This document shows, piece by piece, positions 46,901 through 57,411 of a stretch of DNA of 64,000 bases (within the stretch, counting starts at the first letter, position 1; each line of letters begins with the position of its first letter). The position numbers and the translations under genes were made by a program. The notes under the pieces are model-generated. The model was not told the origin of the DNA. It saw nothing but the letters and a program-made list of their open reading frames with translations, and did no database searches. This stretch comes from Halichondria panicea (Eukaryota; Porifera; Demospongiae; Suberitida; Halichondriidae), in NCBI RefSeq assembly GCF_963675165.1, contig NC_087392.1:2867001-2931000 (forward strand), given 5' to 3'.

Positions 46901-49900
46901 AGAACTGTCTACGATCTGCTGTCCCGTTCAAGAGCCAAAAGAATTCAGGAGCAGCTGGCGAGGGAACTTGTACAACCTGGTGTGCTAAACTGAGGCAAGG
47001 CTTGAGTGAGGAGAAAGCTGCCAAGCAGATTGTAGAAGAAGCACAGAAAATCATATCTTCTGAGCTCAATTTACCTGCTTCAGCTTGGAAAAGACAAATT
47101 ACGGTGAATAGTGAACTGAAGAAGCAGCCTTTAAAATTTTCGGGGATGAAGTTCCAGAAATCTAAGAAAATCAGGAAGAGTCCCAATTTAGGTGAAATTG
47201 CCGACGAGCTAAGTACTAAGAAACAAAAGATTGTGCAGCCATTAGATAATCTTGGTACCGCAACCCCTTCTCATGTTATCACCACGGCAAGGGAACCCAT
47301 GAGGCCCTCTTTACCTCCCCTTATAACAAATAATGTAGTAGAGCCGGTCAAACAGCCACAAGCAAACACATCCTCCCAACCCAAAAGTGTGATTGCCACT
47401 CCAATGGACACATCTGCTCTACATTTCATCGAAGACTCTCTCATTAGCTTTTCTCCGATCCTCTCCCTTGATCCCAGCCAGAGTTCTTCTATCAAAGAGC
47501 AGTACAAACGAGAGAAACTCACACCCAGGGAGAGCCCAGAGCCGCTGCTGATTGTTCCAGATAGCTTTATGGACAATTCTTTCAGTTTCAGCTTTGACAC
47601 CTACGAGAAGATTGATGCTGCCTGTCGTGCCGAAGGCTCAACTAGCCTGGTTCGATCACCAGTGGAATTAGTACGACCACATAGGGGGGTTGAAATTACA
47701 AAATCAACACCCCCCAAAACAATATTACCCCTTTCGACAGTTGATGTGGCAGTTGAAACTATAGCTGAATCCCCAGTTGAGATTTTGGCTAACGATGTAA
47801 AATTATTGCAAGGTGAAGTTAGTGTTATTGCCGAGTCACCAGCTGCATGTGGTAGTGATCACCAAACAGACCGAGCCAAGGCAAGCTTATTTAAGACACC
47901 AACAAGAAAGACCTTTGGACCAATTAATGTCACCTCATCTCCACTATGTCTTCGGGAGTTGTCCTCACTTTGTTCCAGTCAACTGACACAGTCTGGGGTG
48001 ACCATCATCGACATAACCTCTAACAAGACCCTTTTCGATACTTTTGTCTCAGAATGCCTTGAGCAGTCATCTCTTTCTTTTTCTGTTGCCGTAATGCGGA
48101 CAGATCAGAGTAACGGAATTGGTTGCACAATCATTGAAATGCCTGTTCAAAGGGGAATTATTCTTCCTGGTGGGAATGAGCAAGTTGTTGGAATTGCTTT
48201 CTGTTGGGGAGAGCTCGATGTTTACTACATGTCACTCTGTAAGTCTGTGGAGTGTGTATCTCTAGATAGTCGCAATGAGGCAATCACTAGGATATTCACT
48301 AAATCAAACCAAGAGCAACGATTAATCGCCTATGACATGAAGAGACATGTGAAGTACCTAGCTCTCACATGTGGAATACTGCCTGCTAGAGTTGCATTAG
48401 ACCCAAAAGTTGGAGATTGGCTGCTCAATCCAGACCAGAAAGAAAAGACTATTCATCGTATGGTTCTTCAGTATCTTCCTGACCAGCCCTCAATGTCAGA
48501 AGATGACGATGAAGATCAAGTACCTCTCTCCAACTTGGCCACCCATGCCAGTGACCCACAGATAAAAGCATCAGCTGAGTCAGTGCTAGCATTCCTGCTC
48601 ACCTCAAAGGTGGAGGCTCTCCTTAAAACAGAAGGACTCCACAAACCATTTATTGAAGTTGAGATGCCATCCTTGCTGGTCCTTGCAAAGCTAGAACTCA
48701 ATGGCATAGGCTTCTCCCCAGAGGAGTGCACTATAGTTAAAAATGCAATGCAGAAACGGATCTCAGAGTTAGAAAAAGAAGCCTACACACTCGCACACCA
48801 TACTTTTTCTTTGACATCACCAGAGGATGTGGCCCAAGTACTTTTTATTGAACTGAAACTTCCACATGGAGGAGAAAGTGGGAAAAAAACACTGGGTGCT
48901 AATACTAGAAGAAAGCGAGCTACTAATATGAGCACTGCTAAAAGTATCTTGGAGAAGATCACTTCTTTACACCCACTGCCTGGGATTGTTCTCGAGTGGA
49001 GAAGAATATCATCCACTGTCTCCAATATGGTGTTTCCTCTCTTTAAAGAAGCTGTATCTCATAAAGACATAAAGTCCATCAGGATCCATCCTAAGGTTCA
49101 AGTTCATACGGCTACTGGACGAGTTACCATGTCGAATCCCAGTTTGCAAATGGTACCAAAGGAGTTTGAAATTGGGACCAAGCTTTCCTTTACTTCCCTG
49201 CAAGCACCATCACTTTTCTCTGACAGTCAGTACTTGGAAGTGTGCCAGAGAAGCACTGATGAATGTGAAGACAAGCTACCATCTTCAGTTTCTATGAGGA
49301 ATGTGTTTGTGCCTTTCAAGGGAGGAGTATTCTTAGCTGCAGACTATTCCCAACTTGAGCTACGGATCTTAGCACACATGTCAAAAGACAAGAAACTCAT
49401 TAAATTTCTCAATCACGATGGAGATGTTTTTCGGTTGATAGCCAGTGAATGGCTAGGTATACTTCCTGATGAAGTTGGAGACAAGCAGAGGCAAGAAACC
49501 AAGCAGATTTGTTACGGGATGCTCTATGGAATAGGTGCAAAGGCACTAGGAGAACAACTGGGTCTTGACGAGAATGATGCAGCTCAATTTATAGAGAGTT
49601 TTAAGATGAAGTACCCAGCAATGAAACGGTTCATTAAAGAGACTGTTCAAAATTGCAAGGAGAATGGCTACATTTGCACCTTGCTTGGAAGAAAACGATA
49701 TCTTCCTGGCATACACTCCACAAATGTTCATGCTCGTGCACAGGCAGAAAGACAGGCAGTAAACTCCTCTATTCAAGGTTCTGCCGCGGATTTGGTGAAG
49801 ACAGCTATGATTAAGATTGATAGAGTGTTAGAAGATATTTTCCCCTCTACTGTGTTGACCTCCGCAGCTCGGACAGTTTCTAGTGGTGCTTATTTTGTTC

Positions 49901-50070
49901 TACAGCTCCATGATGAGTTATTGTACGAAGTTGCTGAAAAGGACCTGCCACAAGTTGCAAGAATAGTTAAAGAAGGTATGGAAAACGCTATGAAACTGAC
50001 TGTTAAGTTCCCTGTTAAAGTTAAAAGTGGCTTATCTTGGGGACAGTTAGACGTTTACAATGTTCAATAA
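43986..50070 (+). CDS. POLQ: DNA polymerase theta (helicase-polymerase)
   Basis: Main enzyme of microhomology-mediated end joining. Three exons (43986-44132, 44212-46236, 46366-50070) give 1958 residues (human 2590); the centre is shorter. Helicase: Walker A FSAPTSAGKTLVAELLALK, VVVDELHMVGDPYRGYLLE (DEAH-type box), GMSATLPNLDMLASWL, GVGFHHAGLTMEEREIVEGA, VATSTLSSGVNLPARLVVIR and QMVGRAGRKGIDESGES, then the Ski2/POLQ-type FDWYKYFCLWE-like DWYKYFCLWERLPPPMKHVA. A disordered centre follows, then a family A polymerase: an inactive-looking exonuclease region, motif A FLAADYSQLELRILAHMS, motif B RQETKQICYGMLYGIGAKAL and motif C LQLHDELLYEVAE. All three polymerase motifs keep their acidic or basic key residues, so both halves look active. 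Very few introns for this gene. Confidence 0.96.
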
Positions 50071-52030
50071 CACTTCTTTTTAGCGCAACCACTTTTACAT
50101 TAATTTGTGCTGACCATGTTTGCAAATGTGAATACAATAATTAAACTATGGTCCACATGTTTCTGGTTTTTTTGAGTCAGCATTCAGTTATATTTCGCAC
50201 CGACCGAGCACTTGGGTCTAGCATTGTAAGTCCTAGCACACAGGAGGATTAAAATTATAATGTTCCTGCATAATTATTTGCTTTTCAGGCAGCAACAGTA
50301 TGATATAATGCGAGCATATGAATTGTGTGTGTTCAATGGTAACGGATGACCTAATTAAAAATAACTTGTCTTAAGTCGATTTATATACCCTTAGCAAATG
50401 TGTATTCGAGGTTGAATTCCAGTGCCCAGGTGATTGCGCATTGCCTCATAGGGAGCAGTGTGAATGGAGCTTTGGAGTGGTTCAACTCCAGTGTGCACGC
50501 ACACACATGCAGGTATTGTATGAAAATATAAGTGCAGTTATATCCCTGGTTAGATCTACCTTCACCTCTCAGCTTTTGGAGTGATCATTGGAGTGATCAT
50601 AGCATAGATTCTCAGTGTGTTCTAGTTAATTGCGCATGCATGCGTATATAATTATGCTATAATTTGGCAGGTAATTATTTTTCAAAGGTAGACTCTATAG
50701 CTGTTTTTTGCAGACTCGTATTTTATATTGAACAGGCACTTTTGCAGTTGAAATGTTCCAGGCTTGGTGCAATTCACAAAACATATTATAGCCCTCGAAA
50801 ATTACCCGCTATCCCAGTACTAGGCACATAGTATGTGTGCGTGCGTGTCCTCAGACTTCCTTACACCAACCTAATGGTGTGTTTTGGTTGCATGCATGTG
50901 TGTCCCGGCTCTGGAACTCTGTACAAATGGCATGCAGTGTACACTGTTTGCATGCATGTGTTGTATATTGTGCATGCATGCATGTGTCCCCTGGACATTA
51001 GGGTAAATTCCTTCAGACTGTGAGTTGCGTGTGCATCATACACGCACTTCTGCATGCATGGTTATGTATATGGGTGCATGCATGTATGCATGTGCCCCCT
51101 AGAAACTCCTTACGTAGAGATAAATTCCTTACACGTGCAGTGTACGTTGTGTATACATGCATGAATGCATGCACATGTCATTGTCAATATGTCCTAAAAG
51201 TTCCTTACATAAATTATAATTATATTGTGTGCAGGTGTGTCATTGTATATATATATATATATATGTCCTGAAATTTCCTTACATACATGTATATACATAT
51301 TATATATAAGGAGAAATTCCTTACAAATAATAATTATTGTAGTTCCAATTTCATACATGTGGGTGTGCATCACATGTGTGTATGCCCTGAACGTTCCTTA
51401 TACATAAGGAGAAATTCCAATATAATTTGTTTTATAGTGTCCAATTTCATTGTGTATATACGTGCATGAATCCTGAAAGTTCCTTACATATAAGGAGAAA
51501 TTCCTTACAAATAATTAGATCGACCAATTTAATTGTGTATAATTATAATATTATTATATACATCATGCATGCATGTGGGTGTGCATGCATCACATGTGTG
51601 TATGTCCTGAAAGTTCCTTGCATAAGGAGAAATTCCTTACAAATTGTGTACAATTATATATAGCACTGAAACATAATTGGATGCAGGAACGCAAATTAAG
51701 AAGATATAATTATATCTGTACACATTGCTATTTATTACAATCAGGTAATTGATATCACATGCATGCACATAATTATATACCCTAACCCTATACATCTATT
51801 TGTTGATTAGCATGATGTGATTTACTGCCAGAAAAAAGAGAATGAAAACGCAGAACAAATTATATAGTCAGTCACATTTGTAACTCTACACAATGTTTAT
51901 CGAATTATTAAGTTTCATGAGTCAATACTGAAAGTACATTTCCATTTCCTTGGCATTCTGAGACATGGTACTTATTGTACAAAAATTAATATCGTATTGG
52001 GATAATTAAATTGTAGCTAGTTACATTATT
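50071..52030. repeat. Repeat-rich intergenic region with degenerate tandem units
   Basis: 50830-51660 is built from loosely repeated units of about 100 bp. Each carries GCATGCATG/TGTGTG stretches, then TGTCCTGAAAGTTCCTTACA- or CCCTGAACGTTCC-like text, then AAGGAGAAATTCCTTACA. AAATTCCTTACA recurs at least five times. A half family E element (CTCGAAAATTACCCGCTAT) lies at 50788-50812 and an AT run at about 51247-51263. The open frames here are low-complexity and not believed. Confidence 0.6.
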
Positions 52031-53950
52031 GAGATTCTCCTCCACCATTCTCCGTAGCAGTCTCTTCCTCGTTCTTTATTTCCTCCCTGAGAGGCCCTTC
52101 CGTCTCTGACCATCCTTCAACAACTACTTATCCACTGAACGATACTGTCTGAATGTTTATCAATCAACCTAAAATCCTCTGTATGGGAACATCAAAGTTA
52201 GCTTTGAAAATAGACCTGATTCTGAATAGCCAACACTTTCTTTTCCAGAAAATTGACAATTTTAAAGAACGCCGTAATACTACCAATTACGTTTTTAATT
52301 TTGGATGTTAATTCCTAACTCCAATAATGAACTCTCTTTTGAGATGCATTGCAAACTAGTATCACCTTGGTATTCTGAGAGCTGCACTGATGGCTGTATT
52401 GTACGAGTTCCACCAGCCGAGGTACTGGACCAGAGAGATGACGCTGATGGCCACACCCACAACCACTTGGATGTCCACCTGGGTGGTCACTCGACGACGG
52501 TAATAGTAATAGTGACGAACGATACTTGCTCTGTGGGGGGGGCAGTAACTTATTGTGTGAGTGTGTGTGGTGGGCGTATGATGTGAATGGTGCTATTATA
52601 TAACAACTATTTACTACCTAAGAATGCATCTCTCTAGCTATCCAATTAACATACAAACAGAGAATTGCCATTAGAGTAGCCATGGTAAAGTTGTCACCAA
52701 TTGCAGGGGAAATGTCTCTAGTTACTAGTAGGTGGTGAGTAATAACTACCTCCTAGCCCTGTACCTACCAGGGTTCTCAAGCATGTAGTCATAGTTTGCT
52801 CGCTCTCTCCTAAACATCCTTCAGTGTATCTCGTAGGCCGTGCTGATGAGCTGGAACCTCTCCCTAGAGCCCTCAGCCTGGGGGGGAGTGAGGTATTAGG
52901 GGCAAACAAAGAAATGGAGAGCATGAGGGGAGGGGGTACATACAATGTGTCTACACTGTGCAATTCACTTTACTACGGCACCACATTTTGTGATGGTTTA
53001 GGACTAGCTGTATATCTACTGAGACTAACCAATTCTTCCTCTGTTACCTTGTTCTTGTCAGGATGGTACTCCAGTGCCAGGTGTCGATAAGCTCTCCTCA
53101 TCTCAGCCGTAACCAAGCAACAGTGTGTGAGCACAGTCAATAGCTCCACCATAGATAGAGTAGAGAGGGATTGGCAACGGAAGTGGTTCACGTGATGCTT
53201 CTACAATTAATTCTATGTGGTAGCTCAGAAACAATCCGTGTTTTGCTTTTACCCCGGGAACTTGATAATAAGTTTCCCGGGAAACTTATTGAGCCATATG
53301 CATGCGTCTCAAAAACTTAAAAAAGTGCCCCTCTGATCGATGATGAGTATCATTTGGAAATATAATCCTGATTGTCGTGAAGTAGCTAGTCTAACACAGA
53401 GCGATTTGTCATGCTTGTGTTAGTTTAGCTACTATGATATAGCTAAGGTTCTGTCACTAAGTAGTTACGTTGCTAAAAGAACAAGGAAAAGTTGCACAGC
53501 TTAGTGCAGTCAACTCAACTTACTATAGCTCCTTCACTGCATGGCTAACAGTAGCCACAGTTAGGCTGACTAGCGCTAGCTATAAATGTGTCAGCTGTGA
53601 CATCTTTAGGGACTGACGAGGAATAATTATCAGCTAGTCAGGTGCAATTCTATTGGCCTAAATAATAGGTAGAAACGGCTCATACAGATAATTATACTGA
53701 TAAACCTGTTTCTATAAATCACAACATCTCAGCATGCATATCTAACCAGCTCTAAAATGATTTACATGCATTGAACTAGCTAGCCAAATCTAAATCTCCA
53801 ACCCCACACACTCGTCAATAGTGAGTGTAGGGACTGACCGTCATAGCAGCTCTCTATGCCACAGTAGAGTCCCTCTAGGGGACCAGCAGCACTGGAGAAC
53901 AACGCTGACAGAGCACAGGACACCAGGATCTAGGAGAACAGTGTCTTCAT
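52030..53950 (-). pseudogene. Unprocessed DNAJC25-like pseudogene
   Basis: Intron-bearing but broken copy of DNAJC25, an ER-membrane J-domain protein. Piece 1 (about 53825-53950) starts MKTLFS, then a TAG at codon 7, then a signal-peptide-like stretch and GLYCGIESCYD (family: GLYCGxxDCYEVLGV). Piece 2 (53048-53140) has AEMRRAYRHLALEYHPDKNK with the HPD motif, but no good in-frame acceptor before it. Piece 3 (52790-52882) reads FQLISTAYE, then a TGA and frame changes, then ERANYDYMLENPG-like code. Piece 4 (52382-52545) reads HYYYYRRRVTTQVDIQVVVG and LVQYLGWWNSYNTAISAA, entered out of frame. Weaker remnants run to about 52030 (EEIKNEEE). The introns show it did not arise by retroposition. No second, intact copy is in the window, so this could be the decayed host gene or a duplicate. 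Confidence 0.75.
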
Positions 53951-54071
53951 CAGAGAGAACTGTCCATGAGCTGGAGGAGGGTCGTTTATGCTGACATTGC
54001 AATAGTCTATAAGGGGGAGGGGCTGATTACTGCATATGAGAGCCATAATTATATAACAGTAAAATAAACAA

Positions 54072-56873
54072 TCAATAAATAGTTGTTGAGATACTAATTT
54101 TATGCACAGTTGATTGATTTCCATTGTTACTTCCCCCAATCACAATGCACTCAGTTGGAGACAGTGACACAGTGGCAGCGCCTACTATAGGAGATGGTAG
54201 ATCATCAATGTAGAGCCAGGAGTCCATCGAGGATGAGTAGGCGTAGATCATTTGAGTGGCTTCATCACTATTCAGCCCACCAACAGCAAAGAGGGTGTCG
54301 GATATCGTTACAGGGGAGGGCCGCTGAGACGGTGAGTTGGATATTGTATTCCAGACAGAGTTGGCTTTGTTGGCACTCCCATCATCCTGTCGGTCTGTTG
54401 AGATGAGCTTGTTGACTTGAGCAGCACACACCTTGTTGAGATTTTTGAAGCCATATCCCCCCATTAGGTACACTGTATTGTTGTAGACAATTCCTCTTTG
54501 GCCAGCACAAGCATACGGTAGTCTGTCTGTCTCACTCCACTGGGATGTGCTGATGTTGTAGATCTCAATATTATCAGTGAGGCCACCAGAGTCCAAGAAA
54601 CCTCCTGCTACGACCAAATGTGTTGGGAGACTAACGACAGCTGGTGAATCCTTCGCTGTGGGCATAGGTGGGATTGTCTGTTTCCAGTTCCTTCCTTCGT
54701 TAAACACATGTACTACGTTGGATGAATCCATACCGCCAACTGCTACCAGTTCACCTTTGACCTCCCCTAGACCAAAATAGCGTACAGGAAGTCTGGGCAG
54801 AGTTGTCCAGACGTCTTGTGGCGGATCGTAACAGTGGACACAGTACAAGTCATCATCATCATCACAGAATCCTCCACCATAGTAGACTTTTCCATTGATG
54901 GTTACCACTCGCCCACGAGACATCTCCACTGGAGCCTCAGAGCACTGACTGTAGGACAACTGAACCTGTAGGGACTGGAGAACACAGAGAGTCAATAACT
55001 TGTGTGTTGCATGTAATTAGGAGCATTTGGAATGTAACGCTAATCTCATAATTATAACATCAGATGACAATTAAGTAGAATTACGTGTATCAAATTATAC
55101 GAGTATCCAACAGTGACACAATTAAATAAACAAGATTGGCGCTTCTTTTAAAGTGGTGATTAGTATACTGTATAACAACGTAAAGTCACATATGGATATA
55201 ACCCACAAGGCCATTCCATACGTCGCCACTAGACTTCATTTTACAAGCCGCGGTGTAATATAATTATATTACACCGCGGCTTGTAAAATGAAGTGGAAGT
55301 TAACTTCCATCCTAATTATCTAGGTCTAATGCAAAAATTGAAGTATATTTGGCGCTCAATTGGAACAGTAGACTTGGGTGGCGATACAATAGGAGAAAAG
55401 ACAGTATCATAATTATTTTAGCTGTGTGTAATATAATGTTGATGAGCTCACCTGTGGTTTGCTGGTCAGGTAATCTCTAGTTTTTGTGAGTTGGTCATTC
55501 AAACTCTGAATGTCGGCTTCCTTCTTATGAAGGGAGGTGTCCTTGGAGGCAAGCATTAAATCTTTGTGAGCAATAGTCGAATCTTTGTGAGCGATAATAG
55601 AGTTTTTGTCTGCAACTTGTTGCTCCACCTCTTCAGTGAGTTGCTTACATCGAGTTTCTAACCTAGAGATGGTAGTATCCTTAAAATTCACCAGTGCATC
55701 TTTTGTGGCAGCCAATGATTCTTTGAGCTCCAATTCAACTCTGAGACCTTCTATCTCCATACTTCGTTCAGTTAAAAGTTGCTTAATTTCCACTGAGTGG
55801 ACCAACTGCATACGCTCGACAGTGTTTTCGCTTTTTTCCTCTTGTCGTCTTTTCTCCTCCGCCAGTACCTCAATCTCTCTTGCTTTCTCCTGGATTACCG
55901 AGTACTTCCTCGCAACCTCCTCCTCAAGCTCCCTCTTCTCTGTCAGTAGGGCACTCACTCGCTGGAGCATCTCCACTCTGTTCTCAAAGGAGGGAGGGTG
56001 TTCAAGTACCACATGCACCATCCGACCCACTATCTCCGCTGCTCTAGGCCTTTGCTGAGGGTTGTTGCTGAGACAGCGAATGATGAGGTCCATTAGAGGG
56101 TAATTTGGGGAAATCATTCGAAGAAATTCTTCACGTCGTTCAGCTTCCGTCATTGGTATCAGTCTTTCAGGATTAGCAGGATCGATTCTGGTGGGGCCGA
56201 TACTAGGTAGTGGCCACTCCGCTGTGAAGGTGTGAATCATCATGATCCCAAAGGAGAACACATCCACACTGGTGTTGTAGTGGGGGTCGGCAACCATCAC
56301 TTCAGGGGGCATGTACGCTGGGGTGCCGGGGGTCTCTGTCATTCGACTCACTTGAAGGGGGGTTAGGTTCAATATTCGAGCAACCCCCAGATCAGATATC
56401 TTGGCTGTCATGCTGGTGGACAAGAGAACATTGTTGGCTGAGAGGTCTCTGTGCACAATGCCTGGTGTTTGGCCATGGAGGTAGACCAGGCCCAGTGATA
56501 CGTCATGGAGGATGGAGAAGTTGATCTCATCGGGGAGAATACCGTAGCGCTCGAGACAGCTGGTCAAGTTGGTGGGGAGGAACTCCATGACTAGGATGGG
56601 GAACTGAGAGCCTTCCTCAAAACAGACTCCAAGAAACTGGACAATGTTTGGGTGCCTAGTTTGACTGAGCAGTTGACACTCCTCCAGATACCTTCGTGCT
56701 GCATGTCCGATTCCAGTCTCATAGAGAACTCGGTAAAGCTTCTTGCCGGCACATTTCAGTCCTCGATACTCTAGCTCCATGACAACAGCATAGGAACCAT
56801 GTCCCAACTCATTCTCAGTGATGCGAATTTGTTTCAGAGTGAACTGCTCGAAAGCTTGTGGATTTACAGCCAT
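54072..56873 (-). CDS. Protein kinase - coiled coil - kelch fusion
   Basis: Exon 1 (55452-56873) encodes a kinase and coiled coil; exon 2 (54072-54974) encodes a kelch propeller. They join in phase 0 (donor GTGAGC, acceptor TTCTCCAG) into 774 residues. Kinase, about residues 18-290: glycine loop GHGSYAVV, CAGKKLYR lysine, HRDLSANNVLL catalytic loop, SDLGVARI in place of DFG, GTPAYMPPEVM and DVFSFGIMMIHTFT. It looks tyrosine-kinase-like (TKL); all catalytic residues are present, with DLG in the magnesium loop. About 300-470 is a charged coiled coil with a small repeat, IIAHKDSTIAHKDLMLASKD. Kelch repeats carry GKVYYGGG, GELVAVGGMD, THLVVAGGFLD, NTVYLMGGYG, DTLFAVGGLN and CIVIGGSN, six in all. 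No signal peptide or membrane helix. The two exons could belong to separate genes, but no promoter or start evidence favours that. Confidence 0.82.
55234..55293. repeat. 60-bp perfect palindrome
   Basis: 30-bp arms without a spacer: the left arm begins CTTCATTTTACAAGCCGCGG and the right arm ends with its exact complement. The centre is ATATAATTATAT. Located in the intron of the kinase-kelch gene. Confidence 0.9.
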
Positions 56874-57411
56874 TGTCTTCGTTACTGTGTGTGAATAGAA
56901 AAAGCAAGCAATATTTAATAGGCAATCCAGCTAATTATACAGAGAATCAATCCTTCAGCTTTGTAATTAGCTATTGCATGCATAGAATGTACGTAGCATT
57001 ATTAGCTGCCTTACAGGACCATATGCAGTTACACTAACTACCTTACCCTAGCTAGCTGTAAAGAGAGCTTGATCTTGGTCTCAAATCATGTATCAAATGA
57101 CAATTATTTATACTGATGGCTCACAGATTTCTCTCACTGAGTCATGCATGCACACTGTTTCACTTGAGCCTAGAATAATTATTTCTCAGTAAACAAGTGA
57201 CAAAGTTGGAGGGTCTCAACTCTCAAACAAGAGTACAGTACAGCAGAGATAGATCCTTACTTTATCTCTGAGTACAGGAGCCTAGAGAGGCTAGTGGCCT
57301 ATGTGCTTCCCTTTCCTGTGACCAAATCAGAGACCACAAATCCATAAATTACTCTAGCCACACCCCCTGAACACTGAACTTGTGAATAGCTAAAGTTTAA
57401 AGAATATCAAG
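56874..57411. promoter_or_regulatory. Divergent upstream region of kinase-kelch and SFT2 genes
   Basis: 538 bp between start codons, holding both promoters. No TATA box, repeat or other gene was recognised. Confidence 0.4.

Noticed and set aside
50835-51663. Several short open frames rich in Cys, His, Ile and Tyr
   Set aside because: They come from degenerate GCATGCATG/TGTGTG repeats and show no splice or domain support.
55606-56058. 150-residue plus-strand frame in the kinase-kelch gene
   Set aside because: Antisense to coiled-coil code rich in Glu/Lys, giving Ser/Phe/Leu-rich nonsense; no start or splice context.
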